DNA of 64,000 bases. Origin: Aphis gossypii (taxonomy: Eukaryota > Arthropoda > Insecta > Hemiptera > Aphididae). Below are positions 12,800 through 26,300 of this stretch, one piece after another (the stretch's first letter is position 1; the number at the start of each line of letters is the position of its first letter). A program made the position numbers and the translations under genes. The stretch spans positions 21,305,260 to 21,369,259 of the forward strand of contig NC_065530.1 in the NCBI RefSeq assembly GCF_020184175.1, given 5' to 3'. A model generated the notes under the pieces. It ran no database searches and was not told the origin of the DNA. It was given only the letters and a program-made list of their open reading frames with translations.

Positions 12800-15700
12800 C
12801 GGACATACTTTCGCCGGTCATATAATATAATATTATATTATATACTGTAAACGCCTTTCCCCGGACCACGTTAATATTACATTCCGCGCTACACATCCGT
12901 CACATTTGCAAATTTTTACATCGTCGTCGACCAGAAGATTTCGTACACCGATATATAATGATAACGCAAAACGTTATAATAATGCACAAGCATATCATAA
13001 TAATATTATATAGCTGCCCACGAACAACCCTTATGTGTATTTTATCCTTTAACGGTGAATTTTTATTTAAATTCTGAATTTTTTACTTTTTTTTTTTTGG
13101 AATCATATAGAATTGTTAGATTTTCAAATACTTGGATTTTATATCGGTACCATTTCCTTTTTTCCCATGTATTTTTTATATATTATTATTATGATTAATG
13201 GAAATTTTTTATGTATCTAATTTAAAATCTGAACGAGTAGTTTTATCTGTAAAAATTTTCCGAGTATAATAAATAATAGGTACTAGATTTAATACTACAT
13301 ATTGTATTTTGTATTTTTATAAAACCACGTTTAACGATTTTTAGGTTTACTGTATAACATAAATGTTTATAACACAGAAATTAAAATTTTGATTTAAATA
13401 CATCCAAATTTTCTAAAAAAAAATGTGTATGATACCTACTCCTTAATAATATAAAAATCTAAATAATTTAAAATGTGGTCTTCAATATCTAAGCTATACT
13501 ATCAGAAATTGAATGAATTAGTTATTAAAGGAATAATGGGGTAAATACGATTAGTGAATCATCATTCTGTATACGAGTGTTATGTTATATGTAAATCAAA
13601 AAATAGTTGTAAATTAGTTAAATCACTAAATGAAATCGATCGTTTATCGATAACAAACGGAACTAAAATCTTTCCGCCGTTAATGATAATAATTATTTTT
13701 GTTATCATTATTATTATTATTATTATTATTATTCTCCGTGGCCAGAATGTCACGAGTACACGTCTCGTTTTTTTTTTTTTTTTTTTCAATGGAACGCGGT
13801 CGACAGCTGCACTCTGTCAATATGATAATAATATACCGTTTTGGCGATCTAGAGTCTTGACGGATTTCAGAAGACCTAAATATTATGGCAAACACACCAG
13901 TTATAACCAGTCGTCGAATATTTTAGGAATAATATAATATTGTTGGACGATTTTCAAATATTAGTTTGAACTAATTATATTCATAATAATAAAAATAATA
14001 ATAATATTTCAAATATAGACTTTAGAATAATTAGGTAAAAACAATTTCATAGGTCTCTAAAAGTGGCATTTAATATTTATAAAAATGAAAAACATATACT
14101 AGGTACTTTATCAATTTTTATGTTAACCGTAACTTTTTTTTATCACACGCTTAAATATCAAAAACATGAAATTAAAACATTATTTTTTTAAGTTTATGGT
14201 AGAATTAAAAAAAGTTATAGTAGTTTTAAAACTACATACAGTGTTCATTGTTCACATTATTTATACTGAAATTATATGTAAATTTTAACAGTAAGTATGT
14301 ATATTGTATAATATAACAACATACATTAAAAGTACTAATGCATCAACATTGCATTTGTTGGTAAATTGTATTAGCTTACAAAATAATAAATGAAGACACT
14401 AAAACAATATGGGTATTCAATTAGTATAATGTATTTGAGTAACATAAAATTTATTAATAATAATAAAATTTAAAAAATTTACTATGATAATTTGTTTAAG
14501 TATATAAATGAATTTCAATCAACTATTTTTAACAATTTTTCATCATTATTATTGTTATTGTATTTATTAATCATAGTGATACAAATGATTTATAAGTATT
14601 AAGCCAATAGTTTGTATTGCTGTTTTTGTACAGTATCAATCGATAAACTTTCAGGTATCTAGTAACTGAGAAAAAGTTGTCATAATACATTAATACCATT
14701 GGTAAATTAGCTTATGTTTTATAAATGTAGTCAATCATTTAAAAAAAAAATATTGAGTGACATTAATAATACAATAATTGCAATACCTAGATTAATATTT
14801 TTTTTTTAAGTATTTTATTAAAATATTTTTTTTTTCAATAGTAAATATATAATCTGCAGACTAATTTTACAATAAGAATATGTGCTATACTAAAATACTT
14901 GGACATAAAGTTACTTGATAAATGGACTAATCCAGGCGGCTTCACTCTATAATTATATAATATAATTAGTAAATAATTAGGTATCACACAATTTAAAACT
15001 ATACATTACTTAAAATTTAAAGAAATCATTTAATATTTTAGATAATTTAAAAAATATTATAGATGTAGATAAATTTGTACCTATATTAAGTAATATAATA
15101 ATTTTTTTACTAGATTGAAATTGTAGTTAATCATACAATTATGGTGTAAAATTATAAAAAAATATCGCAGAATTTTTTTTTAAGAAATAAATTAAATAAT
15201 ATCAATAAACTGTTAGTAATATTATATCAAATAAATTTAAGATAATTGTATGAAACTAATTAAAATACCAATCTACAATGTTTGTTTGCTTACCTAATTA
15301 AAATACCTCTTGTTCTCTTACTATAATAATATGCAGAAATAGTATATACTGCTAAAATTTGTGTGTGAAATATTTTTAAATTCATTAAATTCCTTCAAGA
15401 AAATAACACTGTTATTGTTATGAATTTGAAATATATATTTGTATAAACGAATTGTTTGTTAATTGATATTTAAGTGCATTTAAAAAAATTGCTCATTATT
15501 ACAGGTATTCAAAAAACGAGTATGTTGTTCCTTATATAATTTACTCTATCAGCGATTTGTTGTAAATATTAATTTTAATTTATACCTACCTATAGGTTCA
15601 TTGCAATATTTTAAAACTTGAAATCTGAACGTCTATTAGAAAGGTTTTGTAACACCAAATCCGGTCGCAATTTACTCTATTCCATCAGGTTATTGCACTG

Positions 15701-15940
15701 TTGACATTCGAAAGTCGTGGATTTCTGTTATTTCTGTTAAATGTTTATTTCTTTTAATTAATTTTTTTTCGCACCATACTATGCTAGTGTCTAAAAACAA
15801 ATAGTGTGGAAAACGATGGTGTAAATAGTAACTAGGTTTAATATTGTCCGAAAACTTGTATTAAGACTTAAAAAAAAAAACCTTTTTCGACCTTTAAAAA
15901 TCGATATAGAACCTAAATGCATTAATGGTAGGATTTAATT
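12800..15940. other. Gene-poor sequence
   Basis: Apart from the ATT microsatellite at 13707-13733 and homopolymer runs (for example T runs near 13770), nothing coding or structured was recognised. Open frames at 13.55-13.94 kb are short and built over simple repeats. Confidence 0.5.
13707..13733. repeat. (ATT)n microsatellite
   Basis: Nine consecutive ATT trinucleotides. They encode the Ile runs seen in overlapping short frames, which are therefore rejected as genes. Confidence 0.9.
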
Positions 15941-15942
15941 CA

Positions 15943-16044
15943 TTAAGAGAAATTGGAATCTGTCCAACTAGCTCCGTAAACACGATAATCTTGGCTGTAG
16001 ATTTCACGGTTTTGATCGCCAAAGTCTCCCAATTTCACCCGTGT
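15943..16044 (-). pseudogene. Exon-like fragment resembling a receptor tyrosine kinase activation loop
   Basis: On the minus strand an acceptor (attgttttag) opens directly onto 33 codons followed by TAA. The translation contains VKLGDFG, then REIYSQDY, then RVYGASW. In receptor tyrosine kinases the activation loop reads like VKIGDFG..R(D/E)IY..DYYR, so the Asp-Phe-Gly triplet and the Tyr spacing fit that family. The residue pattern and local GC rise are seen in the sequence; the family link is an inference. No catalytic-loop HRD exon was found upstream (higher coordinates) and the P+1/substrate region is missing because the frame stops. It is therefore probably an isolated relic or a mis-split exon. 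The opposite strand also has a short open frame here, which lowers confidence. Confidence 0.35.
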
Positions 16045-16049
16045 CTAAA

Positions 16050-18640
16050 ACAATAATTTTAATTGACTAAAAAATTGTTTACTCACATAATGAGTACATT
16101 ATAATACTTAAAACAGCTAGTTTTCTACTACACAATACTATATACGTATTAATAAGTCATAAATATTATGTTTTTGGTAAGTAGCACTTGTTTTATCACT
16201 TCATAATATATTATAACGGCGTAATTTATTAAAACTCTATAGAGTATATTTTTTAAGTATAAATAATAAAATCGGAATCAAATTGAAATGCTTTTTTTTA
16301 TCACATGCACAATATTTTTTTTCGCTGCTTAATTAGATTAAAATGTATAACTATTTTTGTTTTAGATAAATGTATGTGTGATCTGATAAAGTTACCTATT
16401 GAAGTATTATGATATAAGAACTAATGAAGGATATAAGAGTGATTGTAAAGTTATTATTTTTTTTTTTACTGAAAATATTAATTTTACTGAATATTGTATG
16501 AATTTTATTTCATTAAATAATTGAATAGATGTATGTCCGAATAAAGATAGTAATATTATAATAAGTTACATATACGATAGTTCGTAATACTGATCTATTC
16601 ACCTTTCACGTGTCTTATAACGGATATTTACTCAGACGAGTATAATGTTTTTAAATAATAACAATTTTTAGGCGATACCAAATACCTAATTTAGTTTATT
16701 TATTTAATTTTTACTTTGTTGTAATTTTCTAAAATGATAATGAAATCTAAGACTTTATGACACAATCATCTGACTATTAGTCTTCAAAACGCATAATTAT
16801 AAATATTTTTATTATATTCGAATAATTCAATTCATTTGTTAATACAATATTAAGAACTAAAAAAAAAAAAAAAAAAAAAATTATTGTAATTGTTAATTAT
16901 ATTATATTTTATTCAGTAACGTAATTGCAATTTTTTAAGATAAAACTAAAACATTTTGTCCCCTTCCACTCAAAAATATTAGCAGTATGTGGGTAATATC
17001 AATTAGTAATATATATATACGAATATAATATGTATAGTGTATACTTATATCTACATAAGCCTCGTTTTTTATTCGTGATTTAGATTATAATATTTTATTA
17101 TTTTTATATATTTACATGATATTTGTGTATAATATTACACTTAGTGCATACTAAATATTTTTTTTTTTACAATTTACATAATATAAAAACGAATTCTAGT
17201 CTCCTAAGTTTTTTAACGATTTCATCGATTATTTCCTCAAAATTTAGTGTAATGTTATTATGTATAAATATAATTTTGAGCCTATTCTATGTAGGTACTT
17301 TACAATAAAAATAAGATTAAAATTAAAATTAATTAAGTATCTACATCACTATTTTTATTGGAACATAGCGTTCATATTTTGTATATTGACTATATTATTA
17401 TCATTAAGTTAAAATGGTTATTGCACATATGTTAAGTAGTACATACTTACTATACATTATTTTTTTTTTATGATTATTTGATTATTTTAGTTTAAGCTAC
17501 AGAGGTAATTAGTTATAATAATTATTCAAAAACTATTTATATAATAATATCATTGTCAATTAATTACCTACATATTTAAATAATAATCATGTCACGTGCC
17601 TTATTAAATTATAGTTTAAATATTTACAAATACTTTTATTTTAGTAAAATAATATAAACATATTAATTTTTGTAATTAAGCATACAATTTTACAATCTTA
17701 TCAAAAATGCCTTGTATCATACAAATATTTGTATAATTTAAATTACTTACTTACCTACATTTTTGTATTGTTATAAATATATACATGTATAATGTATATA
17801 TTGTTTTATAAATCTACCTTGAAAATATGACACAAATATTATACTAATCATAGAAACATATAATTAAACATATTTATTTTATATTCATATATATAAATCT
17901 TTGAAAATGTAGTTTAAAGTAAACGTTGATATAACAAATACAAACGATTATTGATTAGTCGTATAATAAAACATATTAATTACAAAATAATATTAAATAT
18001 GTATACTAATTATTTTCAGAGTTTTTTGCCAAGAAATCTATAGTTTTAAATTATTATTTTGTTTTGAAGATCAATGAAAAACCAATACTAATCAACAGAA
18101 ATATTTTATGAAATAAATAACAATTGTATAACATTTAAGCTAATTTAGTTTTTTTTTTATTAAAACTGTAATAAACGATAAACTAAGTATAAAAAAAATG
18201 TGCTTTTGAAAATTTTTTTCGTTTGTATTGATCAAAGATTTTCAAAAATATACACTCGTAATTGTGAACGAAATATCTAGTTTATCTATATCTAAGTATT
18301 TATAATGTTTCAATATTAACGATAGAATAATTTTAATACCTTATAAGTACCTACCTATATATCTATTTTTAATATTTAATTTAATACTCATATTATTTAA
18401 TATCAATAAACCACAAATTATACTTAAAATTATAATGAATAAATAATATTTAATTATTCAATTAATTTAACTACTAGGTACCTATTTTAAACTACTCATT
18501 TTACTTTAAAACTTTTTGAAACTTTATTCTAAAAATGACTGATTACTTATTTTTTTTTCTAACAAAAAAAAAAATAATAGAATACTTTAAATATAGAATA
18601 CTAATATTATTAGAAAAATAAATTCCAAATTTTGATTGCA
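16050..18640. other. Gene-poor AT-rich sequence
   Basis: No gene or RNA recognised. It includes a 22-base A run at 16859-16880 and several short microsatellite-like stretches. Confidence 0.5.
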
Positions 18641-18641
18641 G

Positions 18642-18691
18642 TACAAACCAGATTGTTCTGAGCGTACACCAGTGCACTTTGGATTAAGTAG
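18642..18691 (+). other. Possible internal micro-exon (50 nt)
   Basis: A good acceptor (ttttgattgcag) is followed by 50 open bases that translate as YKPDCSERTPVHFGLS and then a donor (AG|gtacta). Its composition is clearly richer in GC than the flanks. No neighbouring exon could be joined with confidence, although the phase-0 end of the putative first exon at 12.6 kb would be compatible. It may be chance. Confidence 0.2.
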
Positions 18692-19454
18692 GTACTAAGT
18701 AAATTTACACTGCGTTATATATGAGTGCGATAATAGTTTAAAAATTAAAATTCATACCTACGTGATAGTGTTGAACGACTGTTAGTTATGAATTATTGAG
18801 GCACAGCGGTACATACATAATAATATGTAGACTGTAAATGTAATTACTATTTTTTTTTTTTTTTTTTCAATAATTTATTCCAATAAAACAATTAAACATG
18901 TTTACCATTTTTAATTATGTACTATAGTATACAGTTTAACTGAAAAATAGTATTATGTAAATGTTTAGTTAAATATCATAGAAAATTATTATATTATATT
19001 TTAAATTGCTTAAATATATGTTCATAGTTTTAATCAATACTATTATACTTTTAGAAAACAATATGTAGGTACTAATAATTATTGTATATAGGTACATATC
19101 GACATACCAAATATATTATGTTGGTACAACTAATGAATTTTGGTTGATTAAAAATGTGAGTTGACACTATCTTAACGATACCCTCTGAGAAATATTATTT
19201 TTTTTATCATATCTTAAATAAACATTATATTTTGTTGAACGGTAAAATAAATATGCGTTTGATACGTTAATATTAAAAATTCCATACTCCGTATGAGTTC
19301 CGTAGCATTAAGTGATAAACAATAAATATTGTGTAGTACGTATTTTTTATTTGAAATGTTCTGTGCACATTACAGGTTATTATTTTCTTTTATTTAATTG
19401 CAATATTGTTTACTGGACATGACAGAACGTAGTGTTTGGCCACAGCCACTAAAT

Positions 19455-19545
19455 AGTTCTGTAGTTAAACACCGTCCAGCAGGTTGCTAACTCTCGGATG
19501 AGTGACTACCGGAGTTCTTACCGACGAAAAAATGTCCTACATACG
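19455..19545 (+). repeat. 5S-rRNA-like dispersed repeat, copy 1
   Basis: A GC-richer block contains GTTAAACACCGTCC and CTCGGATGAGTGACTACCGG. These line up with the A-box region (AGTTAAGCANCGTCGGG) and C-box region (TGGATGGGTGACCGCCTGGG) of the 5S rRNA internal promoter, with similar spacing. The flanks do not continue as 5S, so this is not an intact rRNA gene. A second copy sharing GTTGCTAACTCTCGGATG and TTCTTA-CGAC lies on the minus strand near 57.2 kb, which argues for a short interspersed element with a 5S-derived head. Confidence 0.5.
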
Positions 19546-20950
19546 GAAACATGTGTTTCAAAAACCTAAAGTACCAAACCGTAACAAACTTAAAATCCCC
19601 CAGCTATATTGTACGGATTTAATCAAGCTTAATTATAGAAAATAAAAATTATATTATATTTTCAAACCCCTTAAATACGGTATTAACATCTGACACTCTC
19701 ATGAGAATTTTCACTTTTATTTGCACATTATTTATGTATGTTTATATAAAAAAAAAAAAAAGGTATTCGTCCATTTAATATTTTTATCCGACGTCGAGGA
19801 AAACCGAATTGAGTCGTTTTCTAAACTTTAGACAAGTATATTTCTATTAATTTATTATTATTTTTTAATAGTATTTCCATTGTTATTATATAATTACAGA
19901 CTAGCGTTGATAACAAGCACAAAATGAGTCTTATAATCAAATGAATCTTATAGGTAGAGTGAGACAAAAAACATAATTTTTAATTATTTATAAGCTTTAT
20001 TTTATTACATATTTTTCTTTTACATTAATCTTATTTAATAGAATGTCACATTACATATTACTTATTAGTAAATAAATTAAATCAGATAATACAATAATTG
20101 CTATAAATTTGAAATACGATAAAATTTGTTGTACATAATATACAGTATACACATTATAAAGTATGAATCGAAACCAGAAATAACAAACAAAAATATGTAA
20201 TTTTTCAAAACTAATTTATTTATATTTTTAACCTAAAATGTTTATTTTCTACCATTTATTTTACAAAATTTGAGTCTTATAAGCGGCGTCCACTATATAT
20301 ATACTCCAGATAAAATAATTAAACTTAAAATCTTTTTAAACATGATGTATTTAATATTTTAAGCATTTTGTTATACATAATGGTACTTTTTATTAAAATA
20401 ATGTTTTGTATGATATTTTTTATAAATAAATCGTGATTTATATCACATATTAATCATTGAAAATAAGATACCATATAAATATTATTATTGTTCGTAAATA
20501 ATAAACTTTAAATATATACCTATTATATATTAGAAATTTTATAAATATTTTTAAAATCCCAAAAACAAAAATCATAATCGAAAACGTCAATTAAAACAAA
20601 CATACAAATAATGTTTTTAAATTTTGAAACAAAATACACAAGATGTTATAATACATTATTATAACATACAGAACGTCAAATGATGATTACGGCATGCATG
20701 TACAATGATAATTGAGTGGTGTATAATGTGCCTAATCGAATACCTTTTACATAAATAAAATATACAGACATACATATTTTAAAATCGATGGTTCAAATAG
20801 TGTCTGCCAAAAATAATTACTTCACTAGGAACATGTGCACGTTTGAACGTCGAAAAAAGTTTTAGGTACTACAAACACATTCTATACTGTTCCGAGCATA
20901 AAATATTTCCATTTCTGTTTTATCAAAGTTTTCTTGGTTTTTTTTTTTTT
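19546..20950. other. Gene-poor AT-rich sequence upstream of the secreted-protein cluster
   Basis: Nothing recognised except a CATAAAATA TATA-like element at about 20897-20905, some 55 bases before the start codon of the next gene. Confidence 0.5.
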
Positions 20951-20955
20951 TTTAT

Positions 20956-21432
20956 ATGATGAAATTCGTATTAATCGTGGTTATATTTATATCCCTACAA
21001 TACGAGTCTTTTCAATATGACATGAACTCACAGTTTTATCGGCCATATTACAATAATTATAATAGTTACAATAATAGATACACACCGACTATGTACAGAT
21101 ATCCACCACAAAGCACTACAGCCTATAGTGTCTATAGAAATTATATGCCAGAAAACAGGAGTTATGGTATTCTAAAAAAGGTAAAATATTTTTAATTGTT
21201 TCAATAGAGATTGATTGAATTTGTATTGTTTAAGCCAACAATTGTTCAACAAATGCCAATACAACAGGATGATGTTCTGACGAGGATGAAATTAATAATG
21301 GCGCAATTGAAAAATATTCAAGATCAATCAGCTGACAGGTTATCAAAGACAGAATATGATCCAAATGCTGAAATTTACAAAGGAAGGTTTACAAGAAAAA
21401 CGGCGGCATCAAATAGATCAGCATCTGTGTAG
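20956..21432 (+). CDS. Secreted Tyr/Asn-rich small protein, 140 aa
   Basis: Two exons, 20956-21180 and 21235-21432, with a 54-base phase-0 intron (AAG|gtaaaa ... tgtttaag|CCA). Two Met codons are adjacent and the first is used here. The N-terminus (MMKFVLIVVIFISLQ...) is a clear hydrophobic signal peptide of about 20 residues. The next 50 residues are rich in Tyr, Asn and Pro (YRPYYNNYNSYNNRY), a low-complexity segment. Exon 2 encodes a Gln/Lys-rich, probably helical stretch (DDVLTRMKLIMAQLKNIQDQ) and a basic Ser/Thr tail. There are no Cys pairs or enzyme motifs. I do not recognise the family. Short secreted proteins of this composition are common among aphid saliva and cuticle proteins, but neither role is shown. 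Reading through the intron would stop shortly after the donor, which supports splicing. It is the first member of a run of secreted-protein genes on the same strand. Confidence 0.65.
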
Positions 21433-23189
21433 TATATTGAGTAAAAAAAAAAAAATGATAATAATAATAGATAATATTAATATAATATTGAAATTTTTTA
21501 GACTACTAAACTATATTGTACAATTAATACATAGTTGTATAACAACATGAAAAAATTAACAAAAACTGTCATGAATAACTATTATTATTAAAAATTAAAT
21601 GCAATCATTAGTTTTGTTCTATTTACTTAAATATTGTATGTACATTTTCTGTAAAATAAGATAACGAGAAATAATGAAGAAGTTGAAAATGCAACTTTTT
21701 ATGTTGCATCTGGAAACCAACAAATAAATAATTGCTATTTCATAAAATTAAAATATAATATTTTCAAGTAGGTTTATAAAAAATGTCAACTTATTTTTCA
21801 GTTTTTGATAAAATTACCTACTGATATAAGTACATTAATTTAATAATTGTCTGTTTTGAACCTCTAATCAAAACTATAACATTTGAAACTTGTACTCAGT
21901 TTAAATAAAGGTTTCAGCCATAGTAGGATTGATTTTAATAAGTATTTCTTTACTTAGAAAAGTTCTAAAAATAAAATAATGTTCATAATTTTAATAGATA
22001 TTAATTCGAATTTAAGTTTTAAATATCGTTCAATAATTACTTGTAACTTCAAATTAAATATATTAATTAAAATAAATTACCTCCAATATTCTCATTTAAC
22101 GAATAAACAATGTTATAACTTTTATTACAAAAATAATATGATTAATATTATATTGAAAATAGTTTATAAGAATAAACTATTCTTTGAACAAAATAATATA
22201 TATTATAAAATTTAAATAAAGAAAAATAAAAGTAAAGATAAAAAAGTGTAATAAAATACAAAGTATGTTTACTAACCAACATCAATTTTAAAACAGCCGT
22301 AAAAATACAAAGTTTAAAATAAGTAAGGATACTATTCATGTATCTCATACTTCAATTACTACAAACATCGTTTAATTATTGAAATTGTAAACATTATCAA
22401 CAATAACCATTTATATCAATAGGAACTTACTGTATTCCTAATATCAATTTTTCTATTTCACGAGTATAACAGGTTTGAACTTAATAATTATATCTATAAT
22501 ATTTACATTAAATAAAATATATTCTATACATATACATAACATATTGTTCTTAAAAAATACACTTATATAATAAATATAACGGAAAGATAAGTGCATTTTA
22601 AGGTGTGGTAATAAATTGTATGTGCAAACTGTTATATTAGTATAAATACTTTACAATACACAAGTACATATAACATGACAATCAAATTTGCAAGAAAGGA
22701 GACACGTCATATTATTATGATTTATAAAATTATGTATCGTAATTAAAGATAAATTATAAATTGAATAATTTGTATTTAAATAGTATAGTTGCATATGTAT
22801 TTAGTGTATTTAAATTATGTCTTAACTCTAAAACCATATATATATATATATATTATATATATATACAACGAATCATTATATTAATTTACTTATTTAAAAA
22901 AAAAGTAATTAACTTTTCATAATTATTTGATTTCAATAGTTCATTAAAGTAACAACTGTGATAACATTTACCATCAGTTGTAGAATTAACACTAATAAAA
23001 AATATCAACTTCGACTAATATACATGTATGCTAAACTGTTAAATGTTAGTAGGTACCTAGTTCTTGGATAAACAACATAAGCGATTTTATACCATCGTTG
23101 TTTTTGCTATAGAAAGTAATATATTTGTATAGATATGTAAATATAATAACACCCACTTAATGGTGTTCGATCGTTAATTGTGCCTGGTG
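21433..23189. other. Intergenic, nothing recognised
   Basis: AT-rich spacer with an (AT)n tract near 22838-22866. Open frames at 21.98-22.35 kb are made almost entirely of Ile/Asn/Lys/Tyr codons and lack start or splice context. Confidence 0.5.
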
Positions 23190-23197
23190 TATAAAAA
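23190..23197 (+). promoter_or_regulatory. TATA box of the Gly-rich secreted protein gene
   Basis: TATAAAAA lies 105 bases before the start codon at 23302, a normal distance for a short 5' UTR. AT-rich sequence makes chance matches likely. Confidence 0.35.
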
Positions 23198-23301
23198 TTT
23201 TATATGGAAACTAAAAATTAAAAGTTCATATAGTTATATAATCATATAGATCATATAACATTGCATTCATAATCTTCAATCGGTGAAGTAGAACGTTGAA
23301 A

Positions 23302-26300
23302 ATGCTTATCATACTTACTTATTATGTTTCATTATCCATACTACAGGTACAATTTAGATTAAATTCATATAATCAAAAAATGATAACATGAAATAATAAT
23401 GTATTTGCTTACTGATTTAAATATAAGTATAATATATTTAAAAAAATTATTTATCGTTTTTGATTAAGCGTATAAAAATTAATTTTTTTGTATAATAGTA
23501 AATGTATATAATTACAGATAAATTGTAGGATTTGATTAATATAAGTAGGTAGATACTTAACAATATAATTAATTAAATTTTAATAGTTTATTTTATATCC
23601 TAACACCTCTTGTGAACAATTATTCACACTGTTAAAGTAAGTGAAAGTAAAACAAAATTCAGTTATCTATGATAATAATTGTTGAAATATATTGTTATAC
23701 TTTTTTAATTTTAATTTTTTTTGTGTTTGAAATCGATTATTTAATTTATTATTTATTTACAAACTTTTCATATTTTTTATATAATTTAAATAAAAATGAC
23801 TAAATTAGTAATTTTTAGTTTACAAAGAATATTACAAATGTAAATAAATTTTATTATAGCTACTACTAAAACTTGCAGAAACTAATTTAAAAATAATAAT
23901 AGGTACATATAACCCTAACGCAAAAAAAATGTAAGCATAAAAAATGCCTAAATTATGGTTTTTATTTCATCTTTTGGTTTTTTATTTATTAAGCTTTATA
24001 ATATTTATTTTATATTATAAATAAACAAATTTATTTTTATCAACTAATAATGAATAATTTATACTTAATTTTAAATTAAATAAAACTACCTATAATAATT
24101 ATGTTAAATTAACAATGTTTTTAACGTTTTAATTTATTTTCAGATATTGTATGTCACCGGGATTTCAGTTTCATGGAATTCTCCTAGCATATCATATTCA
24201 TCTATAAGCAGTAAATCGGTAAACATTAATTACATTATCTAATTAATAGTATATACTTTTATATCATATATGAGTAAGGAAATATTAGGCAGAAAACACA
24301 CATAGGTTTGACTTTTCTTTGAAAATTCTATTGATATTTAAAAATAAAATAAATCAATCCATAATAATTACTAACTGAGAAAGTTTTTCAAATAACTAAT
24401 AATTAAAAACGGATAACTTTTAAGTTATTTTATAAATTTATCGTTGAGTGTGTATATTATTGTTCAATTTTAAGAAAAAAAAATTTATATGTAAAAAAAT
24501 TTTCGATCAATTATCAAATACGTTTTTTAAATTAGGTCTCTTATTCTTTTTTATATTGCATTTTTAAATTTCAAGGTGCCAATATACAATGGAAATGTAC
24601 AGCAAGAGTCTTCAACAATTAAACCTTTTCGAGTATCAGGAAGCACATCAACAAGTCTTAACCAAATTGGTAATTTGGATACAGAAATGTCATTTAACAG
24701 AGGCTTGGGAATGAACACAAATAAAATTATTGTAAGTAAAAAAGGTCAGCTTAAAGATAATAAAGGTGATGGCGTGTCGGAGTATACAATTACTAATATT
24801 CAACCCTCTGAATTAAGTAACGAATCTTCACAATCTTCAAAAATTTCAAATTTTAATATTCCTGTTCAAATGAATGGACCTAGATTATCAACTATTTATC
24901 ACGGGACAAATAAAATTAGTGAAACGGGTCGAATAAATGACGTTAGTAATTTATATAAATCCAATAATGATGCAGATATAGGTTTGGACACAACATTTGG
25001 ATCTATACAATTTGACGGAATAAATAATGGTAAAACAAGTGGATCTGGTAGGGAAGAAGAAAATAATAAAGGGTTTAGTGGATCAAAAGGATCCATAAGC
25101 TTCAATAGCAAAACTAAGGGTAGAAGAGGTAGACCAAGTGAAGAAGAAGACGGAGATAGATCAAATGAATCTAGAAAATTCGTTGAACAAAATTATGGAA
25201 GAGTAGAAGGATACGGTGGTGAAGAAAGCGGAGGAAGTGGATCAATTGGACTCATAGGATTTGGTAGAAAAAATGAGGGAGAACCAGGTGGATCTGATGT
25301 AGAAGAAGGGGAAAATAAAGGATTTAGTGGGTCAAAAGGATCCATAAGCTTCAATAGCAAATATAAGGGTAAAAGAGGTAGGCCAAGTGGAGAAAAAGAA
25401 GATGGGGGTAGAAGGTTTAGTGGATCAAATGAATCTATAAAATTCGTTGAACAAAATGATGGAAGAGTAGAAGGATACGGTGGAGAAGAAAGTGGAGGAA
25501 GTGGATTAATTGGCCTCATAGGATTTGGTAGAAAAAATGAGGGAGGATTAGGTGGATCTGGTGTAGGATTTAGTGGATCAAAAGGATCCATAAGCTTCGG
25601 TAGTAGAAGTAATGGTAGAGCAGATGGATATAGTGGAGAAGAAAGTGAAGGAAGTGGTTCAGGTGGATTTATAGGATATGGTAGAAAAAATGAGGGATGG
25701 GCAGGTGGATCTGTCGGAGAAGAAAAGGGAAATATAGAGTTTAATGGATTAAAAGGATCCATAAGATTCGGTAGCAAAGGTAATGGTAGAGCAGGCGAAT
25801 ATGGTGGAGAAGAAAGCGGAGGAAGTGGATCCATTGGACTCATAGGATTTGGTAGAAAAAATGAGGGAGAATCAGATGGATCTGATGTAGAAGAAGGGGA
25901 AAATAAAGGATTTAGTGGATCAAAAGGATCCATAAGATTCGGTAGCAAAGGTAATAGTAGAGCAGGCGGATATAAGGAAGAAGAAAGAGGAAAAAGTGGA
26001 TCGGGTGGATTTATAGAATTTGGTAGAAAAAATGACGGTGGAGCAAGTGGATCTGGTGGAGAAGAAAAGGGAAATAAAGGGTTTAGTGGATCAAAAGGAT
26101 CCATAAAATTCGGTAGCAAAGGTAATGGTAGAACAGGCGGATTTGGTGGAGAAGTAAAAGGAGGTATAAGGTTTAATGGACCAAATGTATCTATAAGATT
26201 TGATGGGAAAAATGAAGGAGAAATAGGTGGATTTGGTGAAAAAAACATAAAAATTAGTGGAGGACATAGAGCTAATAGATCGTCAAGATCTCGAAACATT

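Noticed and set aside
12589..12825. 78-codon frame with a Thr-His run
   Set aside because: The run is the CA microsatellite. Only the first dozen codons before the gtgagt donor could be coding.
13554..13937. 127-codon + frame and two overlapping minus frames
   Set aside because: All are built over the ATT microsatellite and a T run, with Ile, Phe, Asn and Lys repeats.
21979..22348. Short frames on both strands rich in Ile, Asn, Tyr and Lys
   Set aside because: Typical chance frames in AT-rich intergenic DNA; no start context, splice sites or conservation cue.
25193..26299. 368-codon open frame on the minus strand, rich in Pro, Leu and Ser
   Set aside because: It is the exact antisense of the Gly/Ser repeat exon. 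Its lack of stops follows from the GGN/GAN/AGN codon use of the + strand gene, and it has no signal, splice or start context.
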